Positions 1 to 7,332 of a stretch of DNA of 12,687 nucleotides are shown piece after piece. The stretch comes from Bacteroidales bacterium (GTDB taxonomy: Bacteria; Bacteroidota; Bacteroidia; Bacteroidales; UBA12077). Positions within the stretch are counted from its first letter, which is position 1; each line of letters starts with the position of its first letter. The stretch covers positions 1 through 12,687 of the forward strand of contig JASGMZ010000071.1 in the NCBI GenBank assembly GCA_030156305.1. The letters run 5' to 3'. The notes beneath the pieces are model-generated. The model did not search any database. It was given only the letters and a program-made list of their open reading frames with translations, and was not told where the DNA came from. A program made the translations under genes and the position numbers.

Positions 1-103
1 AACGATATACCTTTTGGATGAAGACAAGAAAATTATAGCCAAAAGGATTGGACACGAATCGGTTCGAAAAATCCTCGAAATGGAGTTGGAAAAAGAAAAC
101 TAA
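1..103 (+). CDS. C-terminal end of a thioredoxin-like (TlpA/DUF5106-type) protein, partial
   Basis: The reading frame is open from base 2 and ends at TAA 101-103, leaving 33 residues. The visible part reads TIYLLDEDKKIIAKRIG followed by a charged helix ending in MELEKEN. The pattern 'P-T-x-YLLD-x-x-K-x-I-x-A-K-R-I' is typical of the last strand and helix of Bacteroidota thioredoxin-like, TlpA/DUF5106 proteins, which handle thiol-disulfide exchange in the periplasm. The CXXC site would lie upstream of the window, so redox activity cannot be judged. The family call rests on this short tail only. A terminator about 170 bp downstream may belong to this gene. Confidence 0.5.
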   Translation, partial: TIYLLDEDKKIIAKRIGHESVRKILEMELEKEN

Positions 104-105
104 AA

Positions 106-270
106 CTATATAGTGGCTATAAGAAAACGTCAATAACTGCGTTACGCTCGCATTGGCAATTAGTCATTTACGTCAGTAAACTTCTGGCTGCCAATTCTTC
201 GCAAGCCTTGTTCTTGACGTTTTTTATTACGCCACAAAAAAACTGGTGTTTTCTAAGATGCACTATATAG
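106..270. repeat. 165-bp imperfect palindromic intergenic element (MITE/REP-like)
   Basis: The outer ends are exact 10-bp inverted repeats: CTATATAGTG at 106-115 and CACTATATAG at 261-270. Nested inside, in register, are AGAAAAC 122-128 with GTTTTCT 248-254, AACGTCAA 126-133 with TTGACGTT 214-221, ATTGGCA 152-158 with TGCCAAT 189-195, and a central TTTAC-GTCA-GTAAA hairpin at 167-180. The right arm has about 30 extra bases (about 222-250) that can form a small side hairpin. The whole element could fold into one long interrupted cruciform or RNA hairpin. It encodes no protein. I see no target-site duplication, so mobility is not shown. It sits between the stop codon of the partial thioredoxin-like gene and a terminator. 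Confidence 0.6.
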
Positions 271-292
271 GCCGTTCAAGACGGCCTTTTTT
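270..292 (+). terminator. Rho-independent terminator
   Basis: The stem GGCCGT (270-275) pairs with ACGGCC (281-286) across the loop TCAAG and is followed by TTTTTT (287-292). This is a GC-rich stem with a U-tract in the plus direction, suiting the plus-strand gene ending at 103. On the minus strand the stem is not followed by a T run, so it should work poorly for the minus-strand gene ending at 291, whose stop codon overlaps the T tract. Confidence 0.8.
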
Positions 293-506
293 AGTCTTTA
301 TCTGAATCTTTTATCAACACCGAAAAAATAAAAAGCACAATCACCGAAGCCACAAAAATAACAAACAGTGATGTGAAAATTTTACGCATCACATCTTCGA
401 GCGAAATGACTTCCCAAATGCCTAAGGGCTTGTAAGGCAATAAAGTGTACAGAATTGGCGAAGTAATTTTGTTCTTTTTCAAGGCGTAAATAAGGCGAAT
501 AGCCAT
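291..506 (-). CDS. 71-aa single-pass membrane protein of unknown function
   Basis: The protein starts MAIRLIYALKKNKI and carries a basic, partly aromatic N-terminal half (LLPYKPLGIWEVISLEDVMRK). One strong hydrophobic helix follows at about residues 44-64, then a short charged tail, IKDSDKD. The likely topology is a cytoplasmic amphipathic N-terminus with a C-terminal anchor. Codon use looks like that of its neighbours and the hydrophobic segment is clean, which supports a real gene. It lies 60 bp downstream of the ABC importer ATPase on the same strand and may be co-transcribed with it. I do not recognise a named family, and a role in transport is not shown. Confidence 0.6.
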   Translation of the reverse strand: MAIRLIYALKKNKITSPILYTLLPYKPLGIWEVISLEDVMRKIFTSLFVIFVASVIVLFIFSVLIKDSDKD

Positions 507-566
507 AGCTATTTAACGATTTTACAACGAAGAAAAAGGGCAAAAGAACAAGCCAAAATGTATAGG

Positions 567-1568
567 TTATTTACTTAATAATTCATCAATGGATTTAAAA
601 ACAAAGGTACCCTTTTCACTTTTAAAATTCCAGTTCAGTTCATTTTTCACCTGTTTAACCTCTATATGCTCGATGGCAGCATTTCCTTTATCAACAGCAT
701 AATTCAATCTCTCCAGGGCTTTTCGTGTCCAGTTATAAGGCAACCCGTCTCCAATAAGCCCAATTTTTTTGGAATGTTTTCGTTTGATTCTGAAATCCCC
801 TTTTAGCTTATCAAAATTCAGGTTTGATTCTTTAAAAATCCTATTCAGCGTATCGCTTAAAATCAAATCCTCGGGAGCACCTTGAATAATCTCATCATCC
901 AACATCAGCCATATTTTATCGGCTTCCTGTATAGCAATATTTAAATCATGGGTAGAAAAAAGGATGGTTTTATTCTCATTTTTTGATAACTGATTAAGCA
1001 GGTGTACAATCTCATATTTATTGGGCAAATCAAGAAAAGCAGTAGGCTCGTCTAAAACAATGATTTTGGTATCCTGTGCAAGTGTACGGGCAATCATTAC
1101 CCGCTGGCGTTCACCATCGCTTATCTCATTTACATTTTTATGGATAAATGATTTCATCCCTACCATCTCTAAGGCATTTAGCGATTGCCGAATATCCTTT
1201 TCTTTTAATTTTCCAAACCAGTTGGTATGCGGGAACCGTCCCAATGAAACCAAATCAAAAACTTTTAAGTTACTTACATTTACAATTTCAGTAGATACAA
1301 AACTTACCAAACGGGCAAACTCATTTCTTTTATAGGATTGTATTTTTTTATCGAGAAATAAAATATCACCCGCTAAAACATTTTGTAAACCGGCAATATT
1401 TCTAAGCAATGTACTTTTACCAATTCCATTTTTTCCTATCAGGGCAATGAGTTCTCCTTTACGGCCTGAAAGATTGATATTGTCAAAAAGAATGTGGTTT
1501 TCATTTTTGGTTTTAGGATAACCTATGGCAACCTTATGTAATGTTAATATGCTATTATCTTTCACCAT
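567..1568 (-). CDS. FecE/BtuD-type ABC importer ATP-binding protein with C-terminal extension
   Basis: This is the cytoplasmic ATPase of an iron-complex/cobalamin class (type II) importer. It has 333 residues. Walker A is GKNGIGKST (45-53, Lys51), the signature is ISDGERQ (149-155), Walker B is IIVLDEP (169-175, Glu174) and the H-loop is STHD with His207. The expected Q-loop glutamine is missing: the segment around residues 90-96 reads SFVSTEI. The SDG form of the signature differs from the classical SGG. After the ABC domain (to about residue 250) there is an extra region of about 80 residues containing LIGDGLPYNW and a basic stretch. That extension is larger than in E. coli FecE or BtuD (about 250 aa) and is familiar to me from Bacteroidota homologues. 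It follows the permease gene by only 3 bp, so translational coupling is likely. The transported ligand cannot be read from the sequence. Confidence 0.93.
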   Translation of the reverse strand: MVKDNSILTLHKVAIGYPKTKNENHILFDNINLSGRKGELIALIGKNGIGKSTLLRNIAGLQNVLAGDILFLDKKIQSYKRNEFARLVSFVSTEIVNVSNLKVFDLVSLGRFPHTNWFGKLKEKDIRQSLNALEMVGMKSFIHKNVNEISDGERQRVMIARTLAQDTKIIVLDEPTAFLDLPNKYEIVHLLNQLSKNENKTILFSTHDLNIAIQEADKIWLMLDDEIIQGAPEDLILSDTLNRIFKESNLNFDKLKGDFRIKRKHSKKIGLIGDGLPYNWTRKALERLNYAVDKGNAAIEHIEVKQVKNELNWNFKSEKGTFVFKSIDELLSK

Positions 1569-1571
1569 AAA

Positions 1572-2639
1572 TTATCCTAAATTTGATAATTTTTTATTAC
1601 GAATGATAATCCATATCACGATAGGAATCCCAATCAATGCAGTAATTGAATTAATGGGAACGGTATTTTCTTTTCCCGGGATTTGAGAAATAATATCGCT
1701 AAAAAGCAAAATTATTCCTCCTAAGATTAAAGTTCCCGGAAGCAAAATCTGATGATTTGCGGTTTTGAAAATCATCCGTGCAATATGCGGCACGGCAATA
1801 CCAATAAATCCTATAGGCCCGCAAAAAGCAGTTATACTACCCGCCAGTAAACTGGTACTGAAAAATATTAAAAATCGCGATAAACCCACATTTAACCCCA
1901 TACTTTTGGCGTAGTTCTCTCCCACAAGCATGGCATTTAATATTTTTACAGATAAAAATGAAATAATTAACCCCAAAAATATTCCCGGAATTAAAACTTT
2001 AAGCTGCGAAATAGATACGCCTCCCAAACTACCCATGGTCCATACTACAAAAGCTTTGAGCATCGATTCATTGCTAAAATATTGCAAAATATTAACAATA
2101 GCAGTGGTAGCACTACCAAACATGATCCCCAAAATCAAAATAGTCATAATATCCTTAACCCTTACCGAAACCATTAAAATCAGCAAAAGAATTAATCCGG
2201 ATCCCATCCATGCAGCAATAACGATAACCCAGTTTCCTATAACTCCTAACTGGCTTACCACAGTGAACGAAGAAATACCCATAATTACGATAGCCACCCC
2301 CAAACTTGCGCCGGCACTGATTCCTAATACATAAGGCCCTGCTAATGGATTTTTAAAAACAGTTTGCATCTGTAGTCCGCTAACCGACAATGCAAATCCG
2401 GCAAAAAGGGCTGTTAAAGCTTTAGGGAACCGAAATCTGTAGATGATGGTCAAGAATTCCGGGTGTTCGGTTGATTGACCGGTAATAATTCGCCATACTT
2501 CATCCACGGGTATATTTACCGATCCGGTAAATATATCGGCAATAAACAATAGAACAAGCAATAAGATTAAAATAATCCACAAGATGATATTTCTGCTTTT
2601 ATAATCCAATATTTTCTGGTGATTAAGTTTGAAAATCAA
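1572..2639 (-). CDS. FecCD/BtuC-family ABC importer permease
   Basis: A 355-residue polytopic inner-membrane protein with about 9-10 predicted helices. Family hallmarks are the N-terminal IPVDEVWRII segment after the first helix, the GLQMQTVFKNPLAGPYVLGISAGASLG motif area (about residues 88-114), and the cytoplasmic coupling region GFIGIAVPHIARM near residue 280, where the ATPase docks. Length and motif order match BtuC/FhuB-half/FecD subunits, which work as homodimers translocating siderophores, haem or cobalamin. It lies 33 bp after the binding-protein gene and 3 bp before the ATPase gene, so the three form a compact operon. Nothing seen separates iron-chelate from cobalamin specificity. 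Confidence 0.93.
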   Translation of the reverse strand: MIFKLNHQKILDYKSRNIILWIILILLLVLLFIADIFTGSVNIPVDEVWRIITGQSTEHPEFLTIIYRFRFPKALTALFAGFALSVSGLQMQTVFKNPLAGPYVLGISAGASLGVAIVIMGISSFTVVSQLGVIGNWVIVIAAWMGSGLILLLILMVSVRVKDIMTILILGIMFGSATTAIVNILQYFSNESMLKAFVVWTMGSLGGVSISQLKVLIPGIFLGLIISFLSVKILNAMLVGENYAKSMGLNVGLSRFLIFFSTSLLAGSITAFCGPIGFIGIAVPHIARMIFKTANHQILLPGTLILGGIILLFSDIISQIPGKENTVPINSITALIGIPIVIWIIIRNKKLSNLG

Positions 2640-2672
2640 AAGAAATGCAAATTTATGGAATTTCCAACTTTG

Positions 2673-3812
2673 TTAGTTAATAGATCGATAATAAACCAGC
2701 GTATGATTAAAAAGCAGCTCAGGATGAAATATTTTTATTAAATCTTTTAATATAATATGCGGTTCAACCGTTCCTTTTTCCCAATAATCATTACCACCCC
2801 ACTCATTTTGCAGTAGATTATTATTATAAATCCGGCTATGCATAAAAGGATTAAAATCCTTAAAACGATCATCAATTTTTACTATTTCATGTTTATGCTT
2901 AACGGTTCCTGTATTTAACCAAACATCGGCATTATTAGCTTCTACGAATACATGTTCGATATCAAGCGGGATACTTTCGCGTGAATTATTCTCTCGCCAT
3001 ATATAATCGCCTCCGGCATCATCAACCATTTTTGCAAGAAAAGAATTGCCACCAGGAACATACCAGGTATCTTTCCATGGTAAACCAAATAAAACCTTTG
3101 GTTTTTTTTTTGTTGTTGAAACAAGATCTACTAAGAGATTATATTCATTTTCAACCTTTTGAAAATACAATGCTGCTTCATCTTCCTTATCATATAACGC
3201 AGCAATAAATTTTATCCATTCTAATTTTCCCAGGGGATGAGTTTCCAGGTATTCAGGAATAATCATGGTTTCAATACCTAAATCATTTAGTTTTTGATTA
3301 TAGCTTGAAACCTCACTTCCAACGCCATAAGTTATTACAATATCAGGATTCATCCCTGCGATAAGCTCATAATTTAAATGATTTTCATATCCGACATCAA
3401 CGATTTCATTTTGGGAAATTTTTTTTTGAAGTTTCTGATTATTAACAAAATTTGTTCCCGAAACTCCGACAATAGATTCTGTTTCATTCAAAACATCAAG
3501 AAAAGCAACATGTGAGGTAGACAAACAAATAACTTTATTAAGTGGAACAACGATTTTTTTTATTCCAGCAGGTATCATCAAATCTTCTTTCTCATCAGTC
3601 ACTAGTGCATACTGATATTGAATATTTTCAGCTCCCTGCCAGGGGTTATGAATAGTAAGCAACTTAAAATGATCGTGATATTCTATAGAAAACCCTTGTG
3701 CATATTTTACATCAACAGTATGAGCTTGTAAATTTTCTTTCGTGTCATTTTTTTTCGCAGATTGACAAGAAAATAACAACATTAAAAAGAAAAAGATATA
3801 ATAATTTTTCAT
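2673..3812 (-). CDS. Periplasmic substrate-binding lipoprotein (FecB/BtuF, Peripla_BP_2)
   Basis: The 379-residue protein begins with a short lipoprotein signal peptide ending LLFSC, with the lipidated cysteine at Cys16. The residues after Cys (QSAKKND) are not an acidic surface-export signal, which suits a periplasm-facing anchor. A Bacteroidota-style extra segment (about 35-85: IEYHDHFKLLTIHNPWQG) precedes the helical-backbone binding fold. Fold landmarks are VVPLNKVICLSTSHVAFLD, IVGVSG, MNPDIVITYG and a late GGNDYWEKGTVEPHIILKDLIKIFHPEL. It would deliver a chelate or corrinoid to the permease encoded 33 bp downstream. It is the first gene of the importer operon and is divergent from the sensor kinase. 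The ATG at 3812 is preferred because it gives a proper signal peptide. Confidence 0.92.
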   Translation of the reverse strand: MKNYYIFFFLMLLFSCQSAKKNDTKENLQAHTVDVKYAQGFSIEYHDHFKLLTIHNPWQGAENIQYQYALVTDEKEDLMIPAGIKKIVVPLNKVICLSTSHVAFLDVLNETESIVGVSGTNFVNNQKLQKKISQNEIVDVGYENHLNYELIAGMNPDIVITYGVGSEVSSYNQKLNDLGIETMIIPEYLETHPLGKLEWIKFIAALYDKEDEAALYFQKVENEYNLLVDLVSTTKKKPKVLFGLPWKDTWYVPGGNSFLAKMVDDAGGDYIWRENNSRESIPLDIEHVFVEANNADVWLNTGTVKHKHEIVKIDDRFKDFNPFMHSRIYNNNLLQNEWGGNDYWEKGTVEPHIILKDLIKIFHPELLFNHTLVYYRSIN

Positions 3813-3980
3813 TTAGCAAATATCAAAAATTAGAAATTACATTACAAAAATATATTTATCTTCAATATTTATCCATAATTAATTATTAATTAATGATATA
3901 AAAGTTATAAACCTTATTTGAAGAGTTACGTATAAATATATAGATCTCAATGTACTAACTCATCACTTTTGTTTTTTACA
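3813..3980. promoter_or_regulatory. Divergent promoter region between importer operon and sensor kinase
   Basis: A very AT-rich 168-bp gap must hold the promoters of both flanking transcription units. It contains a perfect palindrome, ATTAATTA-T-TAATTAAT, at 3878-3894, a possible operator or simply AT-rich bias. No cobalamin-riboswitch landmarks are visible on the minus strand ahead of the binding-protein gene. I found no TAnnTTTG box correctly placed for the plus-strand kinase. Confidence 0.45.
3845..3852 (-). promoter_or_regulatory. Possible Bacteroidota -7 box for the importer operon
   Basis: On the minus strand this reads TATTTTTG, matching TAnnTTTG, 33 bp ahead of the ATG at 3812. No TTTG -33 element lies at the usual 19-21 bp spacing, and the region is AT-rich enough for chance matches, so the call is weak. 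Confidence 0.3.
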
Positions 3981-6427
3981 ATGATAAATAAGTTACTTAT
4001 AACATTGATTCTAATTTTCTCTGTTTTCTGTAATAATTTACGAGCAGGATTTTTACAAGCTGACACTCTTTTTTTTAAAGGGAACCAGGATTATCCTCCT
4101 TATGAACTTTTAGATAAAAAAAATATTCCTACCGGATTTAGTATTGATTTATTAAAAGCAATTGAGAAAACTATGGGACTGAACATTTCTATTGAATTAG
4201 CTCCATGGAATCAGGTCAGGCCTGAATTAGAAGCGGGTAAAATTGATGGATTAGCGGCCATGTCGTATTCAAAAGAAAGAGAAAAAAAAGTAAATTTTTC
4301 CACTCCATACCTTTACATTACTTATGATACTTTTATTCGTAAAAATAGTAATATTAAATCGATTGAAGATATTAAAAACAAAAAAGTCATCGTCGTTAAC
4401 GGTGATATAATGCACGATTACCTCATAAATAATAAAATTACTGATTATATCATCCCGGTAAAGGATTATCAAACCGCATTAAGGTTATTATCAGCAGGAG
4501 AGTATGACTGTGCATTACTTAATAAAATTCAGGGAGAATTTACGATAAATGAATTTAACTTAAGTAACCTAACCCCTGTCGGTGAAGCAATACAAACTCA
4601 AGAATTGTGTTTTGCCATAAAAAAAGATAATCCAAAATTAGTAGCCCAAATAAACGATGGTTTGCAAATTGTTAAATCCACTGGTGAATATGACCGTATT
4701 TATGATAAATGGTTTGCCGTATATGAAAAAGAAGACATAAAAACACAAGTATTTAAAATTATCATCTGGATTTTTATTCCATTTTTATTAGTATTGGGTG
4801 CTATTCTTATTTGGTCTGGATCACTAAGAAAACAAGTAACTCTTAAAACCTCCGAATTACAAAAAGAATTAAGTGAACGAAAAAAAGCTGAGTTACAGCT
4901 TATTCATGAAAAATCGTTATTGAGTTCAATGATTAACTCAATCCCCGATTTAATTTTTTACAAAAATAAGGAGAATATTTACATAGGTTGTAATGATGCA
5001 TTTTGTAAATTTAATAATAAAACCCGTAATGAAATTATTGGAAAACAAGATTATGAGATATTTCCTAAAGAACAGGCTGGTTTTTTTTATAGTACCGACC
5101 AAAAAATTATAGAAGACAACGAACCCGTTAGAATGGAATCATGGGAAGAAAATGCCGATGGGGAACATTTTTTATTGGATACCTTAAAAATTCCTTTTGT
5201 TGATAACAACGGAAACACCCTTGGAATAGTAGGTATTTGCAGAGATATTACCGAAAGGCATGTATCTGAAATAGCCTTAAAAAATGCCAAAGAAAAAGCA
5301 GAAGAGTCTGATCGCTTAAAATCAGCATTTTTAGCCAACATGTCGCATGAAATAAGAACTCCCATGAATGCTATTATAGGTTTCTCAGATTTGTTAGTCG
5401 ATACTGATACAGATCCTGATGTGCGTGAAGAACTTGTTAGTCATATTAATAATAATTGTAATACTTTACTTCATTTAATTGACGATATTATTGATCTGGC
5501 CAAAATTGAAGCAAACGAAGTGACAATTATGAGTAAGAATACAAATATTAACAAATTAATGCAGGAACTTTATGATACATATAACGAATTCAGAAAAAAA
5601 TTCAATAAAGAAAATATCGAAATTAAACTGGATAAAACGAATTACAAAGATAATTTTATTCTAAAAACAGATCCTTTCAGGTTAAAACAAATAATGACCA
5701 ATTTGCTTGACAATGCTTTTAAATATACAGAAACAGGATATGTTAAATTTGGATATAAAATTTTATATGAAGAAGAAACCGTAGGTTTTTTGTTTCCGAT
5801 ACAGGCATTGGAATTCCAAAGGATAAACAAAAAGAAATCTTTAAGCGTTTCAATAAATTAGAGCCAGATAAATCAAAACTTTATCGCGGAACTGGTTTAG
5901 GGCTAACTATTACAAAAAATATTATAAACAGGCTAGGTGGTGATATCAGGTTAAATTCAGAAATTAATAAAGGTTCAACATTTTACTTCACCTTACCTTT
6001 AGAAACTGCTGAAAGTAAAACAGAAGAAGCAAATAAAACAAGTCAAAAAGAACCTCCACCCCATTGGCAAGGGAAAACAGTACTAATTGCCGAAGACGAA
6101 GAAAGCAATTACAAATACCTTGAATTGCTACTAAAAAATAAAGGGTTAAATTTACTGCATGCAATCGATGGAAAAGAAACCATTGAAATTTTTAAGAAAA
6201 GAAAAGACATCGATTTAATCCTTATGGATATAAAAATGCCTGTTTTAAATGGTATAGAAGCGATTAAATTAATTAGACAATTAAATCCTGATATACCCAT
6301 TATTGCACAAACAGCTTATGCAATGCAAGAAGATAAAGAATTAATCCTTCAATCAGGATGTAATAATTATTTATCAAAGCCAATAAAAACAAACGAGTTG
6401 ATCAATATGCTCAACCAATATTTATAA
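3981..6427 (+). pseudogene. Hybrid sensor histidine kinase (SBP_bac_3-PAS-HisKA-HATPase-REC), split by a one-base frameshift
   Basis: Restoring one base in the T tract at 5786-5791 gives a continuous 815-residue protein. Its order is: signal peptide (1-22); periplasmic SBP_bac_3 domain (about 28-245, with YPPYELLDKKNIPTGFSIDLL and APWNQVRPELEAGKIDG); a membrane helix (about 259-279); a PAS domain (about 310-426, ending GICRDITER); HisKA with H-box SHEIRTPMN (His456); and an HATPase N-box (DPFRLKQIMTNLLDNAFKYTETG). After the break come the G1 box DTGIGIP, the G2 box GTGLGLTI, and a receiver domain (about 699-815) with Asp750 in LMDIKMP and Lys in LSKP. Without the shift, translation stops at TAG 5859-5861, giving 626 residues with the phospho-acceptor His but no complete ATP site and no receiver. 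The upstream TTG at 3969 is in frame, but ATG 3981 gives a normal signal peptide. No DNA-binding output domain is present. The periplasmic domain suggests sensing of an amino acid or other small polar solute. Pseudogene, recoded gene and sequence error all remain possible. Confidence 0.85.
5786..5792 (+). other. Frameshift point: T TTT TTG slippery heptamer in the kinase gene
   Basis: In the upstream frame the bases read GGT TTT TTG TTT CCG; in the downstream frame GTT TCC GAT ACA GGC encodes the expected V-S-D-T-G of the G1 box. The six Ts plus G form T TTT TTG, exactly the X XXY YYZ layout that permits -1 slippage, and -1 is the direction required. Adding one T would equally restore the frame (GGT TTT TTT GTT). 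A short palindrome, TTGGAATTCCAA (5808-5819), lies 15 bp downstream, but it makes only a weak 4-bp stem and no upstream Shine-Dalgarno-like stimulator is obvious. Confidence 0.7.
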
Positions 6428-6444
6428 AAAATTGGCAAAACTTC

Positions 6445-7182
6445 CTAATTAAAAGGAATTCGTCCTTTTAAGTTATCCAGACAAAAATAAAGTGGCGTTC
6501 CTGCATCAGAAGAAGATAATTCAAACGATAATCTTTTTACCCTTCCCAATGAAGTTAAATCAACATACTGCCATGTATTCACAATGTAATCCTCATCATC
6601 GTTATTAAAGCGGTAATCGGCCAGAAAAAAATCAATAGTCCCGGTAACTTGTTCTTCCATTCCTATACCTTTAATGGTAACTTTAAACCAATCCGGATCG
6701 CGGCCATCTCTTCCACCAAATTTTTTAGCATAATCGTATCCGTATAAAATAGCTAAGGCCGTATAGGTAGTATTGGCTAACTGAACAGACCTGGGTTCTT
6801 CGCCATGAATACTGTCTTTAAATGTAATTGTAATTTTGCCCAGCTGTTGTCCTACGGCATAAGTATTTTCTTTAGAATCTGTATTTTCATAATAAACAGC
6901 AAACATACTTTCATCATTATAAAACTCATAATTAATGATATTAGAATATGCAAAACCGCTCCAGGTATTCCAATCAGGATAATATTCATTATGAAAAATT
7001 TTATTGCCACTAACAAAAGGCCCGGAAAGATCAGCCCCATTCCAATAAGTTCCTTCTTCTAATGCAAGCTTCTCAAATGTTGCCACATCTGTTTTAAAAT
7101 TATCTTCATCGGTACAACCTGCTATAAATAAAAGTAACAAAGGAACAAGTGCAAAAAATTTAAAATAAACATTATGTTTCAT
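6445..7182 (-). CDS. DUF4465 lipoprotein, probably surface-exposed (BtuH-like family)
   Basis: The 245-residue protein has a lipoprotein signal ending LLFIAGC (Cys23). The acidic run TDED directly after the cysteine resembles the Bacteroidota lipoprotein export signal that directs lipoproteins to the outer face of the outer membrane. Family hallmarks are YWNGADLSGPF with FHNEYYPDWNTWSGFAYSN (about 47-82), a central FFLADYRFNNDDEDYIVNTWQYVDL, and the closing SSSDAGTPLYFCLDNL. DUF4465 proteins are predicted beta-sandwich lipoproteins; I recall that Bacteroides members named BtuH bind vitamin B12 at the cell surface. A role in corrinoid capture is therefore plausible but inferred, and the symbol is not assigned. 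Its stop lies 17 bp from the end of the convergent kinase gene, and it is divergent from ligA. Confidence 0.87.
   Translation of the reverse strand: MKHNVYFKFFALVPLLLLFIAGCTDEDNFKTDVATFEKLALEEGTYWNGADLSGPFVSGNKIFHNEYYPDWNTWSGFAYSNIINYEFYNDESMFAVYYENTDSKENTYAVGQQLGKITITFKDSIHGEEPRSVQLANTTYTALAILYGYDYAKKFGGRDGRDPDWFKVTIKGIGMEEQVTGTIDFFLADYRFNNDDEDYIVNTWQYVDLTSLGRVKRLSFELSSSDAGTPLYFCLDNLKGRIPFN
6451..6469. terminator. Possible weak terminator hairpin between convergent genes
   Basis: AAAAGGA (6451-6457) pairs with TCCTTTT (6463-6469) around a 5-base loop, giving A/T runs on both sides usable in either direction. It starts 24 bp after the kinase stop codon and lies inside the last codons of the convergent DUF4465 gene. 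The stem has only three G-C pairs, so activity is uncertain. Confidence 0.3.
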
Positions 7183-7332
7183 TCGAATATATTTTTAGTT
7201 AATTAACTGGCCTTGTGTAACATCCATGTTATATTCATTCCACTTTTGTGAACTTCAGTGCATGGACATTTCACATAAAAATAACGAATTATTTTTTTGT
7301 TAATATATTAAAGATTGTGTTAATAACAATAA
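7183..7332. promoter_or_regulatory. Divergent region upstream of the DUF4465 gene, with inverted repeats
   Basis: This part of the divergent gap contains TGTAACAT-CC-ATGTTATA (7216-7233, one mismatch), TGTGAA 7247-7252 with TTCACA 7270-7275, and the palindrome TTAATATATTAA (7300-7311). Any of these could be an operator for the DUF4465 gene, but none is a recognised site. On the minus strand I found no well-placed TAnnTTTG box and no cobalamin-riboswitch core. Confidence 0.3.

Noticed and set aside
106..270. Insertion sequence or CRISPR repeat
   Set aside because: There is no transposase, no target-site duplication and no repeat-spacer periodicity; it is only a palindromic non-coding element.
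1930..2334. Antisense open frame inside the permease gene
   Set aside because: It lies opposite a clear FecCD coding region; the low-complexity Ile/Pro/Thr translation reflects the complement of membrane-helix codons.
3969..3980. TTG start at 3969 for the sensor kinase
   Set aside because: ATG 3981 gives a standard signal peptide, and the four extra residues add nothing.
3813..3980. Cobalamin riboswitch upstream of the importer operon
   Set aside because: No conserved B12-box or junction sequences were found on the minus strand, and the region is almost wholly A/T.
6125..6427. Stand-alone response-regulator gene starting at ATG 6125
   Set aside because: That start removes the first strand and the acidic residues (IAEDEE) of the receiver. 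The same frame continues upstream through the G1 and G2 boxes of the kinase, so it is the kinase C-terminus.
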